Shown here in pieces: positions 36,401 through 46,993 of a stretch of DNA of 64,000 bases; the stretch's first letter is position 1; the number at the start of each line of letters is the position of its first letter. Origin of the DNA: Datisca glomerata (lineage: Eukaryota; Streptophyta; Magnoliopsida; Cucurbitales; Datiscaceae); NCBI GenBank assembly GCA_003255025.1, contig QANY01009007.1:124001-188000 (forward strand). Reading direction: 5' to 3'. Position numbers and translations under genes: made by a program. The notes below the pieces were generated by a model. The model ran no database searches. It worked only from the letters and a program-made list of their open reading frames with translations, and had not been told where the DNA came from.

Positions 36401-37744
36401 TCACCACCCGGTCGCAAAGTTAGAAGCTAATGAGGTCTATCTTATTCGGTCGAACAACCCTTTTTGGCATTTCCACCAGTTGCATTACTAGCATCATCGG
36501 TGTAGATAAAATGTCCACTTAAACCCTCCATTCCGATAGCTTATTGTTGTTCCAGTCAGCTTATGGGCCAAAGGCAGTCGATATAGATCAAGTTCCATTA
36601 ATGGAATCAGTGGACTAATGATGTATGGACTTTCACAAATAGGCACTGAATATTAAACTCGGGTCAATCGACTGGAACACAGCACCATATGTAGCTCTAA
36701 AAAACCAATTGTGTGTTTGTTGCTGCACATGGAGATCCTGATGCGCCTATAGTGAGATCTTGTTGGGGAGGTCTGTCTTGGCGCCTTTCGATCCGGACCT
36801 TGACACAACTCTCTATTCCTCAAACATAGAGATTCGCTTGGAGTATCTCATAATGACCTTGATGTGTTTTACTTAAGAGGTTAATGAATCCTTTTGGCTA
36901 GCTTCTAACAACGATCAATCATATGGCGGCGTATATGCATATAATTCGGTATAGAAATGCTAGGCTAAAAAATGTGAGCATATCTTTTTTTGAGTAGCTG
37001 CAAGTGAGCCTGATTTTCTTAGTATTAGTAAAGTCTTGAACTAAATATAGGCCTTTAGGCTAATATATCAACGGAGAGTTTTTTGGGATAAAGGGAATAA
37101 GTAGTTGATCAAGAGAGATGCGAGAAGCAGGATGTATGTAATCTAACTAAGTGATGAGTGGGATCCGGCAAAAGAGGCGCATTTTACTATTGCACCAACC
37201 ACCAGCGTCCATTATAGCACCTTCGCCCTACATAAGGGAATTGAGGTTTAGAACCCTTTTATATTCAAATGAGAAAATCCATCCGATGGTAAGGCAGACG
37301 TATCCATCCAATCCATACAATCATTCATTAAGAAATTGACGGGTGTGAAGACCGGGCAAGGTGATAGCCGACCCGATTTAACCTACATAAGATCGATTGG
37401 CAGAAACCCAGGAATAGTGGGACGAAAACTCTCTCTTTTATTAGAAAGTGCATAAACGCCTCTGATCTTCGACCTACGGTCTTTACGTGTCTTAGAAAGG
37501 TCTTCAACCTCCTTCTATACTGACTTCCTTCTCTAGCTTTCAAAAAGAGAAAGACAAGCGAAAATTGCCTTGTGTATAGTGATGACCAAGATCACCGGTC
37601 TAGTGCAGCTCGAGTTATAGGGTGATTCGGCGGATCGGTTATGAAGGCCTCATTCTTCCTTGTTTTCTTCCTAAAACCGTCCTCATTTGACTTTAAAAGT
37701 CCTGTCTAGGCAGCTTATTCGCCGCTCGGCGAATTGGTTGTTTT
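36401..37744. other. Mitochondrial-type spacer, nothing recognised
   Basis: No open frame with a known domain and no RNA gene. The plastid-like rpl2 intron starts abruptly at its right edge near 37,745. Confidence 0.35.
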
Positions 37745-38432
37745 TGCCGACATATCGGTTAAAGTAGATTCTTCTTTTTTATCAATCAAAACCCCTTCCC
37801 AAACTGTACAAGCTTCTTCCAAATCATACGGCTTTCTGGATGTAGTTGATGATATCTATACATATAGATCTGATATATCTCGTATAATTCTTATATATAT
37901 CGGAAAAAGAAGTACCACATGAGTGGATATATAGGAATTAAAATCTGTCGAATCACTCATGTTATGATCTTCTACATCCTAGGTCTTCCCCTTCCTTCAT
38001 CTGGCTTATGTTCTTCATGTAGCATTCAGACCGAATGACTCTGAAATTACATCGATACTTCCACATATTATGGGTAACGTAAGAGACATCTCTCTTTTCC
38101 CCCCCTTAGAATTACCACTGCTTAGCTTTCAATTTACCTCTGACCATCAAATGAAATGTGAATAACTCATCCTCCTCTCTTTGAAACAAGGGGTGCTTCT
38201 GGTTCTGTCGGTGCTTGAAACAATTTTGTCTTCTCCATATTACTAGACTCTAGAGTCAATAATTTTATATGAGGAACTACTGAACTTAATCACTGGCTGC
38301 CGTTACTTTTCAGTTTTCTGTTGAGGTCTATCCTGTGGAGTTACTCAAATTGGATCAGTGATCGCTTTCTAGGTTTTGTCATAAACCTAATTGGTTACTT
38401 CCAATTACGTAAATTAATAGTTCAAACCGCAC
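37745..38432 (-). other. rpl2: Plastid rpl2 group II intron, cut just at exon 2
   Basis: On the minus strand the intron begins GTGCGGTTTGAACTATTA directly after exon 1 and runs to CTTTAACCGATATG, where exon 2 should go on as DMPLGTA. Instead unrelated sequence follows. Near the end AAGCCGTATGATTTGGAAGA and ACAGTTTGGGA recall the domain V end of the plastid rpl2 intron. The plastid homology therefore stops within a few bases of the splice acceptor. Confidence 0.7.
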
Positions 38433-38822
38433 TCAAAGGTTGGGCATTTCCCATTTTTATAGGAACTTATGTACCAGAAATAATGGTATCTCCAATTATA
38501 GCCCCAATGGGATGTAAAATATATCTTTTCTCACCATCCCCATAGTGTATGAGACAAATGTATGCATTTCGATTAGGGTGGTATTCTATGGTTACGATTC
38601 TACCATATATGTCTTTTTCATTCCGTCGAAAATATATTTTACAGTATAGACGCTTATGACCTCCCCCTCTATGCCCTGCGTAATGATTCCTCTGGCATTA
38701 CGACCTTTACCACAATGATGCTGTCCATGGATCAAATTCTTTCGTGGATTGGACTTCACTTGACTGTTTACAGCTCTATTGCGTGTGCTCGGGGTAGAAG
38801 TTTTGTATAAATGTACCGCCAT
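38433..38822 (-). pseudogene. rpl2: rpl2 exon 1, plastid-type, frameshifted
   Basis: Encodes the N-terminal half of ribosomal protein L2, which binds 23S rRNA near the peptidyl transferase centre. The minus strand starts [20 protein letters not shown] and continues [17 protein letters not shown] shift after GIITQG changes the frame (RRNEKDIYG and [11 protein letters not shown] are read in other frames). It is 390 nt to the intron start, close to the normal exon 1. rpl23 lies 18 bp upstream, as in plastids. Confidence 0.85.
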
Positions 38823-38840
38823 GCTCTTAAGTATTTTGAT

Positions 38841-39122
38841 TTAAGTGCTTTTCTTTCTAAGAGGTGGAATAAAATAACTCATTTGAAGCGTAATGATCAT
38901 ACGTTTGTAATGCATTATATGTCCTATAATAGGTCCCATTCTTCTACCCTTTCTCGGGAGTCGATGATTATTCATAGCTATTACCTTGACACCAAAGAAG
39001 AGTTCGACCCAATGCTTTATTTCTGTCCTAGTTGATCATGATTCGACATTATAAGTATATTGATTTTTTCCCAAAAACCGAAGACTTTTGTCTATAAATA
39101 TTGCATACTTGATTCCCTATGA
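38841..39122 (-). pseudogene. rpl23: rpl23, plastid-type, start lost and with stops
   Basis: 282 nt, exactly the usual length of plastid rpl23 (93 codons and a stop). Recognisable are [32 protein letters not shown] residues and PPLRKKST at the end. The ATG start region reads CTCATAGGG in place of ATGGATGGA, there is a TAG soon after the start (ATTTATAGAC) and another stop in the next part (TCATGATCA shift region). L23 sits at the peptide exit of the ribosome; this copy cannot make it. Confidence 0.8.
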
Positions 39123-39264
39123 GTTCTAGTCTCAATAAGAATGCTAGTTCTTACTGTTCATATGTTATGATATGAATATACCACACTAATTCCTTATGTA
39201 TGGATGATGAGATTCCATTGATACAGAGCCAATTCCAATAGACTTATTGGAGGATCCATTGGCG

Positions 39265-39338
39265 TGCATCCAGTAGGAATTAAACCTACGAATTCGCCAA
39301 TTATGATTTGGGCGCTTTAACCATTCAGCCATGGATGC
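39265..39338 (-). tRNA. trnI-CAU: trnI-CAU, plastid-type
   Basis: 74 nt on the minus strand: GCATCCATGGCTGAATGG at the start, a CAT anticodon in AATCATAATT, and TACTGGATGCA at the end. It matches trnI-CAU, whose C34 is modified to lysidine so that it reads AUA. The T loop has TTTAATT where TTCAATT is usual, and the anticodon stem has one changed base, so it is slightly decayed. The upstream end overlaps the end of ccmC, and rpl23 follows, as in plastids. Confidence 0.8.
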
Positions 39339-40055
39339 AAAGAGACTCAGCGAGTGAACTAGGTTTTGGTATTCCTTCTCGAGCTTCTATTTCTTCCATT
39401 AAAGGAGATTCGGGAAAAGATGGAATAGGAAGACGTGTTTCCAAAATGAAGAAGATACGGGTTGAGAATGGGTAGTTAGCAAAGTTAGACAAGATTGGAA
39501 TGGGCATAAGAACATGTGTTGATGTACTAGATCTACTAATGCTCATAGGTTGATGTGATGTATTCCACCAATTGACTAAAAACTTGATTATTGGTATATC
39601 GATAGGAGTCGGTTCGATAGGAAGCTTTTGAAAATACAGTGCACCCAGGTAAATCAAGAACGAGATGAATACAGAGGTTAAACGAGCATCCCACACCCAA
39701 AAGGTTCCCCACATAGGTCTTCCCTGAAACCCCCAGTAACTAAAGTAAACAACGTAAAAAAAGCACCCATTTTTATACCTGTTACGGAAAAGCGCAGAAA
39801 AATGGGATGTTTTGTTAATGGGAACAGGAAAGTGTTTATAGCCGTAGCAATATAAAAAATAATACTCATCCGAGCCAGAGGAACATGTACGTATAGAATA
39901 CGAGAATTTCCACCTTGTTGAAGATCTAGTGGTGCTACCCAAAGACTTAAATGAATAGTCATCGCTGTTAAGAACAACCGAGATCCAATGAGAATTTGCG
40001 CATAACTTCTAGTCTTTGACAAAAAAAAAGAAGGTTGTAATAACGAAAGAGACAT
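39325..40055 (-). pseudogene. ccmC: ccmC, haem handling protein of cytochrome c maturation, frameshifted
   Basis: CcmC is an inner-membrane protein that passes haem to CcmE. The minus strand starts MSLSLLQPSFFLSKTRSYAQ, continues LWVAPLDLQQGGNSRILYVH and FFTLFTLVTGGFR, and then loses frame near 39,722 through loss of a base in a G run. The next frame gives GRPMWGTFWVWDARLTSVFI, including the tryptophan-rich haem-binding signature (WGTFWVWDARLT), and goes on to PSSLAESLCIHG and the stop. Several other residues look changed (for example FPLTKHP). The last codons lie in the trnI gene, so the stop is the TGA of the tRNA D arm. Confidence 0.9.
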
Positions 40056-40439
40056 GTGAGAATTTGGCCCTAGCTAGTGGAACAAGAAAGACATGCATCT
40101 ATATTCAATACGCAATCAAAGGATTTCCCTTAACGAAGAATTCCCCTTGCTTTGGCTTTGTTTTCGCTCCGCTCGTGCGTGGCACTCCTTGCTCGCGGAG
40201 CGGCATACCGAAAAAAGAAAGGTTTTGGAAGAAAAAAAGTAGATTCCCTTTTGTGACCAAGAGCCCATCCTTGATCCAAGCCGACTTTTGCATTCCTTAG
40301 CTTGGTGCAAAAGGCTTCTCGTGGGTCCTTTTTCAAGCCCATCTCGAATACGATGTAGTAGGTGGCCGCCACTGCCTCATATTTAAATGTCGCTAGCTCT
40401 ATCTTCCTACTTAAGGAATCCATGACCTGGTGGGTCTGT
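40056..40439. other. ccmC upstream region with GC-rich hairpin
   Basis: No gene recognised. At 40,167-40,203 CGCTCCGC and GCGGAGCG face each other and can form a stem of 8 bp with a loop of about 20 bases; the same motif in part occurs near 31,100. Confidence 0.4.
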
Positions 40440-41540
40440 CAAAGCTTATACTCTAGCACCATATCAATCAAACTTGGCAAGTTTGTCTTGCTTGCCATCG
40501 TCCTTGTTTTGGCGTGACTTTCTTCTGGGTCAGGAAGTCACTCGTTGCCACATTATTCGTCTTGACCACAAATCGCTACCCGCCTCTACATTCTCAAGTA
40601 GTGCACTGTTGTTATCATCTCATTAAGCTTTCGGCTCTCATATGCTACTGGGTTACCTTATTGTACTAGCACACCGCCCATGGCATAGTTTGAAGCATCC
40701 GTGTGTACTTAAAATGGCTTAGTGTAATCTGGCAACTGCAATACGGTCCGATCAGTGAAGTGCCATGATCGGTCCGTACGTCCTTCTTTAGAAGATTTTT
40801 GAGTTGAGCAGCCCTCTTCGAGTAACTTACCATGAATCTTCGGTAATAGTTCACGAGCCCTAAAAATGAGATTAGCTCACTCACCTTGGTAGGTGCTTGC
40901 CACTCCTCGATGGCTCTGATGCCCATCCAATGCCCTAGGAATAGGATCTCCGTTTGTCCAAAGGAGCATTTCTTCGTCTTTACATAGAGGTTCTTCTTCC
41001 TTAATACCTTACAGTTCGGAGGTGGCGAACGTGGTCGTTTAACGAGTAGCTATAGCCCAAGAGAAAAGTATACCATCAGTCGTCTAAGTACGGGTGGAAT
41101 AGCTCATTGTGGAGGGTGCAGAAGGTGGCAGGGGCATTGGTGAGTCCAAAAGGCATAAGCAAAGAAAATTCCCTTTTATTAGTAAGGTAGGTTGCTTGCT
41201 TGTCACACAGGTCATCTTTCGCTCGTCTCCTTCTGCGATACGCACTTGCTAGTAGCCCGCCCGTAGATCCAACTACGATCAGTCTCTCGCGCTTATTGAT
41301 TAGCGTGAAGAAGTCTGCAATCAAAGTGGATGCTTGTTCTTGATGGTTAGGTTACCTTGTTGAGCGCCCTATAATCAATGCACAAGGCTACCGCTTTTCT
41401 GGAATAAAGAAAGTAAAAAGGGGCTCCCCAAGAAAGAGGGTTTGGTTCCAGGCTCCAACTCGATCTTGCGGTAGACTGCCCTTCTAGGGGGCACTTGGCA
41501 ACTCACTCGTGGGGCATGATACCCCTTCCTCAAGTACTTG
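40440..41540 (-). mobile_element. Gypsy reverse transcriptase / RNase H fragment
   Basis: The minus strand, with several frame changes, reads MPFGLTNAPATFCTLHNE and YLDD near 41,080-41,150 (the polymerase active-site region), and then WQAPTKVSELISFLGLVNYY and RRFMVSYSKRAAQLKNLLKK near 40,800-40,900, the RT/RNase H connection of Ty3/Gypsy elements. No LTR is visible. It lies between ccmC and atp4. Confidence 0.75.
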
Positions 41541-41572
41541 CTGCACTTCCTGAGAAAGAAGTCATCTTGGTA

Positions 41573-42190
41573 TTAGATTCGCTCTTCTGTTAGCGTGAAC
41601 ATGAATTAGATTCTATTCGTCTTCTTAATTCTTAAGAGAAACCCCCACCCGAACCATTCTTAAGACCACCAAGCCCTCTCGAATGAGTTCTACTATAGAA
41701 GCTATCAACGTACACTGGGGGACAAATATTTCACTCACTGAGAAGTGAAAACCTGTTACTCGATCGTCCTGAAGATGGATGCGATGGGAAGTAGTGGAAT
41801 TTGGAAGTGTTGCTGACTTAACATTTAGGTTTCGGCATAACAAAGCTTGCACTGGCTTTTTGTACTTACGCGCATAGCGCGCCATTGGTAATGATTCTAC
41901 TACGGTGCCATAAATTCATAAACTGATCCTAAGTAATCATTGTTGTTCATTGGATTCCGGAGGAACTACTTCGTTAGGATTGGGAAATTGCTGCGATTCT
42001 TCCTGAATAGCCTGGATTCTCCCGTCGAGAGTCGCTTTGAAAGTCTTACCTAAACTCTTCCGACTGAATATGATAAACCTTATAAACAAAAAGCTACTAT
42101 CATTTCTTCATTATAGATTGAGATCTTCTTCGAACTTAATGCACAAATAGATAGAATAGCAGCAAATAACATCTTTCTAGCTTGAACGAT
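41573..42190 (-). pseudogene. atp4: atp4 (orf25), ATP synthase subunit b, with stops and shifts
   Basis: Subunit b is the peripheral stalk of mitochondrial ATP synthase. On the minus strand ARKMLFAAILSICALSSKKI and YNEEMIVA form the membrane part, then in other frames FPNPNEVVPPESNEQQ, GTVVESLPMARYARKYKK, QALLCRNLNVKSATL, TLIASIVELIREGLVVLRMV and, at the end, MFTLTEERI with the stop at 41,573-41,575. Stops interrupt after NEQQ and after VSLKN, and there are at least two frame changes. The normal first codons are replaced by an unrelated in-frame extension from upstream. Confidence 0.85.
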
Positions 42191-42455
42191 CAGGCTTTCA
42201 GTGGTGGCATAAAGATCCGTGAGTTCCGTCGAATTTTCCATCAAAGAATTTACTACCGTGTCTATATTGGTAGCAGGAGGGAGTGGAAGCTGCGGACGCG
42301 AAACAAAGAACTGGGTTTTCCCTGATTTCCCAATGCAATATATGGGAATTTCTTTTAGGGGGTGATGCATTGGGGGAATATTGAAGGTAAGTAATGATCT
42401 CTCCTAAGATGGCTTGAAACTTTGCGCGTTCCATTTTTCTTTTGCTATTATTCAC
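42191..42455 (-). other. Open stretch upstream of atp4, possibly chimeric
   Basis: On the minus strand 42,080-42,370 is one open frame that starts in unrecognised sequence (MHHPLKEIPIYCIGKSGKTQ, then LPPATNIDTVVNSLMENSTE) and runs into the atp4 membrane segment. Another frame (42,198-42,455) overlaps it. I do not recognise the upstream part. Chimeric frames with atp genes are known in plant mitochondria, but here it may only be the true upstream sequence in decay. Confidence 0.35.
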
Positions 42456-42559
42456 TTAATGAAGAATTTGAAACGGTATTTTAGTCGGAACACTAGTCAA
42501 GAGTTTAGATCAGCTTTTCTGATCAAAGATTTGGGATAGAAAAAGAAAAAAACACAACC

Positions 42560-42714
42560 AGTGCTTAACCTTAGGAGTAGCTTCTTTCTTCTCTACGCTT
42601 TTTCGAAATTCCTCGAGTCAAAAGTGAGATTCCCCAAGTTAAGTCTGTCTTTTTCGGCATTTTCCCTTTGTTAGGTGCTGTCTTACAAATCAAAACTTTA
42701 GTTTGCACGTTGAA
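42560..42714 (-). pseudogene. Downstream end of an RT-like frame, cut off by the LTR element
   Basis: Mitochondrial-type sequence that is the continuation of 49,797-50,287 once the LTR element and one TTGAA are removed. No motif can be recognised in this part alone. Confidence 0.3.
42710..42714. repeat. Target-site duplication TTGAA, left
   Basis: TTGAA directly before the LTR; the same five bases follow the other LTR at 49,792-49,796. Confidence 0.9.
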
Positions 42715-43443
42715 TGTAATATCCCGACTCTTCGTAAATGAGTATTTTTGTAAAATTGATTTCAAAGATAAAGTGAATTTAAAATTTGATTTTAAAAAGT
42801 GATTATTTGTAATTTTGGTAAATAATTTTAATTTTATATGGTTTAGTTTAAATTTCAATTATTCAATTTTCAAAGAATTTTAAAATATATTATAAAATTT
42901 TTGCTCACTCACACCATATACTTATGTCTACCCTAGTATTACCCTAACCCTATTTTATCCTTGATCAAGCAATCTCAACCCTCAATTAAATTTCACTCAC
43001 ACTACATGCATATACACCTTAAAACAACCTTTAATCTGCAGCCAGCAGCTCTTCTCCGATCCTCTCCTCCCCCTCGCAGCCCTCTCCTCCACCTCGCAGC
43101 CTCTCCTCCCCCGCGCAGCCACCTGCAGCCAGCAGCTCTTCTCCTTCGTTGGTCTCTCTCTAATTGAATTTGGGTAATCTTCTCTTTCTTTCTTTAGTCT
43201 ATTTCTCTCTCTGTTTTTGTCTCTTTCTCTCTTTCATCCTTGCTTCGTCTTCCTCTCCCTGTTTCTTCCCCTATCTGTTTTTCTCTTCTCTTTTCTACTG
43301 CTTCTCTGTAACCCTTTGATGCTTTCCCTCCCTCCCTCTATTTTTCTCTCTTAGCTATCCCCTTGCTCTTTCTTCATTCCCTCACTGTTTTTCTTTTCTT
43401 TCCCTCTATGTTTCTTTCTCCTTATCGTTCTCACTCTCTCTCG

Positions 43444-43484
<41 letters not shown>

Positions 43485-45557
43485 ACTCTCTATGCATCCT
43501 TCTTCTTTCTTTCTCTCTCTCCCTTTGCTTCTACCATCACCGGTGGTTTATCACCGAGGCTCTTTTTTCCCTTCCCTCTGTTTCCCTTTCTCTCATCCTC
43601 TATTTTTCTCTCTCTATCTTTGTCTCTCTCTACTTCTCTCTATCTTTGTCTTTTTATGCTTCTCTCTTCATCCCTCTCTCCCATCCCCTCTCAGTTTCCC
43701 TCACTGTTTCTCTTCCCCTCTTTGTTTCTCTCTCCTTCTCATTTTCTCTCTCTATTTCCCCCTGTTTTGTCGCGCTTTCCGTTCTGCAACTGGGTCTTGC
43801 ACCCAGTTGCTCTGTTCTGAACCGGTTCAACTCACTCAGACTGGTCTGAACCGGTCCATCAGATAAAATCGAACCGGATTAGTCTGAACCTTTTGGCCCG
43901 AAGCTTTATCTTTTGACTCTGGACCCGATATATTGTTTTCTGACCTCGTTCTGACCGTTTTTCACTATTTTAATTAAATCTATATTTTCTATTTTATGAT
44001 ATTAAAAATGAGTTTATATTATTTTATTTCAAAACAATTTAGTGATTATATTTTTTTGGGATTTCAGGTCATTAATTGTTCAATTCATTCTTCCGCTTCA
44101 GGTAAGTGGGCTTATATAATGATGTGACTCTCGTTGTTATAAATGTATATGCTTTGAGTGAAATAATATCGTAATGTGACCCATGTGTGATAAATAAATA
44201 TGTTTGGGTAAATTGACTTATATAATGACGTGACTATGTTGTTAAAATTATATCATGTTTTTATTATCTGTTTAACCATTTTTCAATAATTATTATATTT
44301 GGTTAACATTTTGGTAATTGATTTATGTTCAGTTATTAATGTGATTATCATGAGATAAAAGTCAGAGTATGACTAATTTTGCGTAGTTTGTTATCATGTT
44401 TGATTCTGTTTTATGTATCAGTGTGCATTTTTTATGAATAATTTTTGTTATGCGTTGGATTCCGCAAGTTATGAAGTTAATTCATTCAAGTGGTAATTAA
44501 GCAAAATATGAACTTAAACATGATCTTTAGTTAACAAGGAATCATGACTGTTCACGTTATATTCTGTTAAACGGATGAGTGTCATCTGTTCATGCTTTCG
44601 TCACAAATAGGGTGTCATCTGTTCATGTTTTGGTCATTCATTGGGTGTCATCTATAAATGTTTTCCATCACTCATGAAGTGCCATCTGTTCACATTTTTT
44701 GTCACCTATGAGTACCATCTATTCTGTCGCACAATGAGTGTCATCTGTTTCGTCGCCCGATGTGTGCCATTTGTTTCGTCGTCCATTTCATCATAATGTG
44801 TTTGAGTTAACGTGTGATCAGTTCTGATTAAGTTGTTAACTAAAGGATATGACAAGCCAAGATATGATTAAGATTGTTAAATGATTTTGTTTGAGACACA
44901 TGTTATCTGCGTGCTATGTTAAGCCATGTCATGATCAAGTACGTTACTTTATTTCATTTATGTTATATGTCAAGTTCAGTTATGTTATGTCATGATTGCA
45001 TTTATAACATGTATATGCATGTTATTATGTGAGCTTGCTTATTGAGTATTTTAAAAATACTCATTCCCCCACAGTTATTTATGATGCAGGTGGTGATGAC
45101 GAGTAGCATGAGTGGGAGACTACCATAACCTGTTAGATCAGAGAAATTTATGTTTTCAGTTATGATTTGATTTAAAACTTAGGAAAATGTTTTTTGTTAA
45201 ACTTGGTTATTCAAGTAGTTTATTTTATGATATGATTTTCTACGAATTATGATGAGTTAAAGTTTCATGGGTTATGGATTTCAAGTTTTGACGTTATCTC
45301 ATAATTTAATTCAGTTTTTGAGGTTTTATTAATTATGCATTTAAGACACTTTATCGCTTTTTCTATTTTATGATTAAGATTCCGATTATGGATAAGTTTA
45401 ATGCTTCCGCTATTTAAGGTCAGGGTTTTTCCCATCATGGGTAAATTATGAATTTTCAATTTGGGAATTTTCTCAAAATTAGGGTTGGTTTCGAATTGGA
45501 GATTTCAAAATTGTGAAATTACACGTATGTTTAACCATTGGAGATCGGGGCATCACA
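42715..45557 (+). repeat. 5' LTR of the gag-only element
   Basis: Starts TGTAATATCCCGACTC, ends GGGGCATCACA. Contains a CT-rich part (43,200-43,770) with a (CT)n run at 43,441-43,482, and an array of GTGTCATCTGTTCATG-like units at 44,575-44,790. It is 45 bp longer than the 3' copy because of several indels, including an extra piece near 43,830 (CTCACTCAGACTGG...). Confidence 0.9.
44575..44790 (+). repeat. Minisatellite within the 5' LTR
   Basis: About six or seven imperfect units of about 35 bp, each with a core like GGGTGTCATCTGTTCATG followed by TTTTGTCATC. The same array is in the 3' LTR at 48,805-49,020. Confidence 0.75.
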
Positions 45558-45560
45558 GTT

Positions 45561-45575
45561 TGGTATTAGAGCAAT
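45561..45575 (+). promoter_or_regulatory. Primer binding site of the gag-only element
   Basis: TGGTATTAGAGCAATGG starts three bases after the 5' LTR and resembles the usual TGGTATCAGAGC complement of the initiator methionine tRNA. Confidence 0.75.
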
Positions 45576-45798
45576 GGTTTTAGATTCTGTAGACTTTTCA
45601 TAGTGAAAAATATGGCATGTCACCTACTCGGCTCCTCCATCACCTTACAAGTCAGGTACGCATGATATGTATGTTTTAATTATTGATTCAGTATGACGTG
45701 CTTTAGTTTCAGTATAACGTGCTTGTTACGTATATGTTATATTTGTGCAATAAGATTAGGCTTTTGGTAAGTCTTGAATTTTGGTGGGTAGTAGAGTA

Positions 45799-46788
45799 AT
45801 GGCTCCCCCTATGAGAAACAACAATCATGCACCGGTCGATCCTGCTACGAACCCTTCGGCAACCATGATCGAATTGTTTCAAACATTTTTGGAGCTATTG
45901 AGGCAGACAGCGATGACTCGCCCAGCTCAACTACATCAACCGCAACAGATGACAACGGTCAACGTGCAGCTGATCCACACCTTTAGGAGGCTGAACCCGC
46001 CCAAATTTGACGGTCTTTCGTCTGATCGATTATTAGCTGATGATTGGATTGCGAGATTGGAGAAAATCTTTCAGTTTATTATGTATTCTGAGATTCAAAA
46101 GGTTGTTTGTCTAACTTTTATGCTGACGCGGGAAGCTCAAAAATGGTGGGAGCTCACACAAAGAACTCATGATGTTGTGCATAATCTGGTGACTTGGAAT
46201 CGGTTTAAGGAGCTATTTTTCGAGAAGTATTTTCCGATCACCGTCAGAGCAAGCAAGGAGGGCGAATTTCTTAGGCCGGTGCAAGGTAATAGGACTGTTG
46301 CTGATTATGAGAGGAAGTTCGAGGAATTATCTCGCTACGCCAAGCATTACATTGATAGCGAGATCAAGAAGGCTCACACATTTGAAAGGGGACTTCGTCC
46401 AGAGATAAAGGGTTCTGTGTCACTCCACAAGCATACCACTTACGCAGCGGTGGTTGAAGCAACGTTGTTGATGGAGCAGAACCTTCCACCAAGAGAGCTG
46501 CCACGGAATGATCGCTCGTCGCAAGAGAAAATGAAGCTTCATGATGACTATTTTGAACAACGAGATGCAAAGAAACAAGTTAGAGATTCTCATCCTATTT
46601 GCATCACTTGCAACAAAAGCCACGTCGGACAGTGTTATCGAAAGAATAATGCTTGCTTTAAATGTGGGAAAACTGGACATTATCTTAAGGATTGTCCGTT
46701 GAACAAACAAGGTCAGAACGATAGCACAACAATCAATATGAATAAAGGAAAGGCATTCGCTTTGACACATAAGGAAGCATGTGATTAA
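45799..46788 (+). CDS. Gag protein of the gag-only LTR element, intact
   Basis: 329 codons from ATG at 45,799 (the frame is open a little further upstream but has no ATG there). It builds the virus-like particle that carries the element RNA. Order of parts: a Gln/Pro-rich start; RRLNPPKFDGL (about residue 65) and DDWIARLEKIF; the helical capsid with EAQKWWELTQR, FFEKYFP and VADYERKFEELSRYA; a charged linker; and two zinc knuckles, CITCNKSHVGQC and CFKCGKTGHYLKDC (near residue 280 and 296), the pair typical of Tekay/Del chromoviruses. There is no frameshift or stop, in contrast to all other protein genes in the window, which suggests a young insertion or gag kept by selection until recently. 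It ends with TAA and no pol follows. Confidence 0.9.
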   Translation: MAPPMRNNNHAPVDPATNPSATMIELFQTFLELLRQTAMTRPAQLHQPQQMTTVNVQLIHTFRRLNPPKFDGLSSDRLLADDWIARLEKIFQFIMYSEIQKVVCLTFMLTREAQKWWELTQRTHDVVHNLVTWNRFKELFFEKYFPITVRASKEGEFLRPVQGNRTVADYERKFEELSRYAKHYIDSEIKKAHTFERGLRPEIKGSVSLHKHTTYAAVVEATLLMEQNLPPRELPRNDRSSQEKMKLHDDYFEQRDAKKQVRDSHPICITCNKSHVGQCYRKNNACFKCGKTGHYLKDCPLNKQGQNDSTTINMNKGKAFALTHKEACD

Positions 46789-46993
46789 ACTACAGTTTTT
46801 ATTGGTATATTTTTTTGCTTTTGGGCATTCAATCTTCTCGTTGATTGATCATTGATTTTGTTTTGTTCATTTGTGTTTTGTGTTTTGTGTTTTACCGTTG
46901 ATTAAGTTTTGGATTCTTTTTGGTTATTTCTAATGTTTTAAAAAAAAGGTGGCATCTTCCTTTCGAGGATGAACATTTTTAAGGATGGGAGAA
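46789..46993 (+). other. 3' untranslated part and polypurine tract of the gag-only element
   Basis: T-rich sequence, then CTTTCGAGGATGAACATTTT and the polypurine tract AAGGATGGGAGAA directly before the 3' LTR. In complete relatives pol would end here. Confidence 0.75.

Noticed and set aside
40105..40310. Overlapping open frames on both strands upstream of ccmC
   Set aside because: No known domain; they arise from a GC-rich hairpin and its surroundings in a spacer.
43363..43866. Long plus-strand frame rich in Ser, Leu and Phe, and similar ones at 47,507-48,151
   Set aside because: They are translations of the CT-rich part of the LTRs, low complexity, and present in both LTR copies. Not genes.
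45781..45798. Upstream extension of the gag frame
   Set aside because: The first codon there is TTG. The first ATG is at 45,799, which fits gag starts of related elements.
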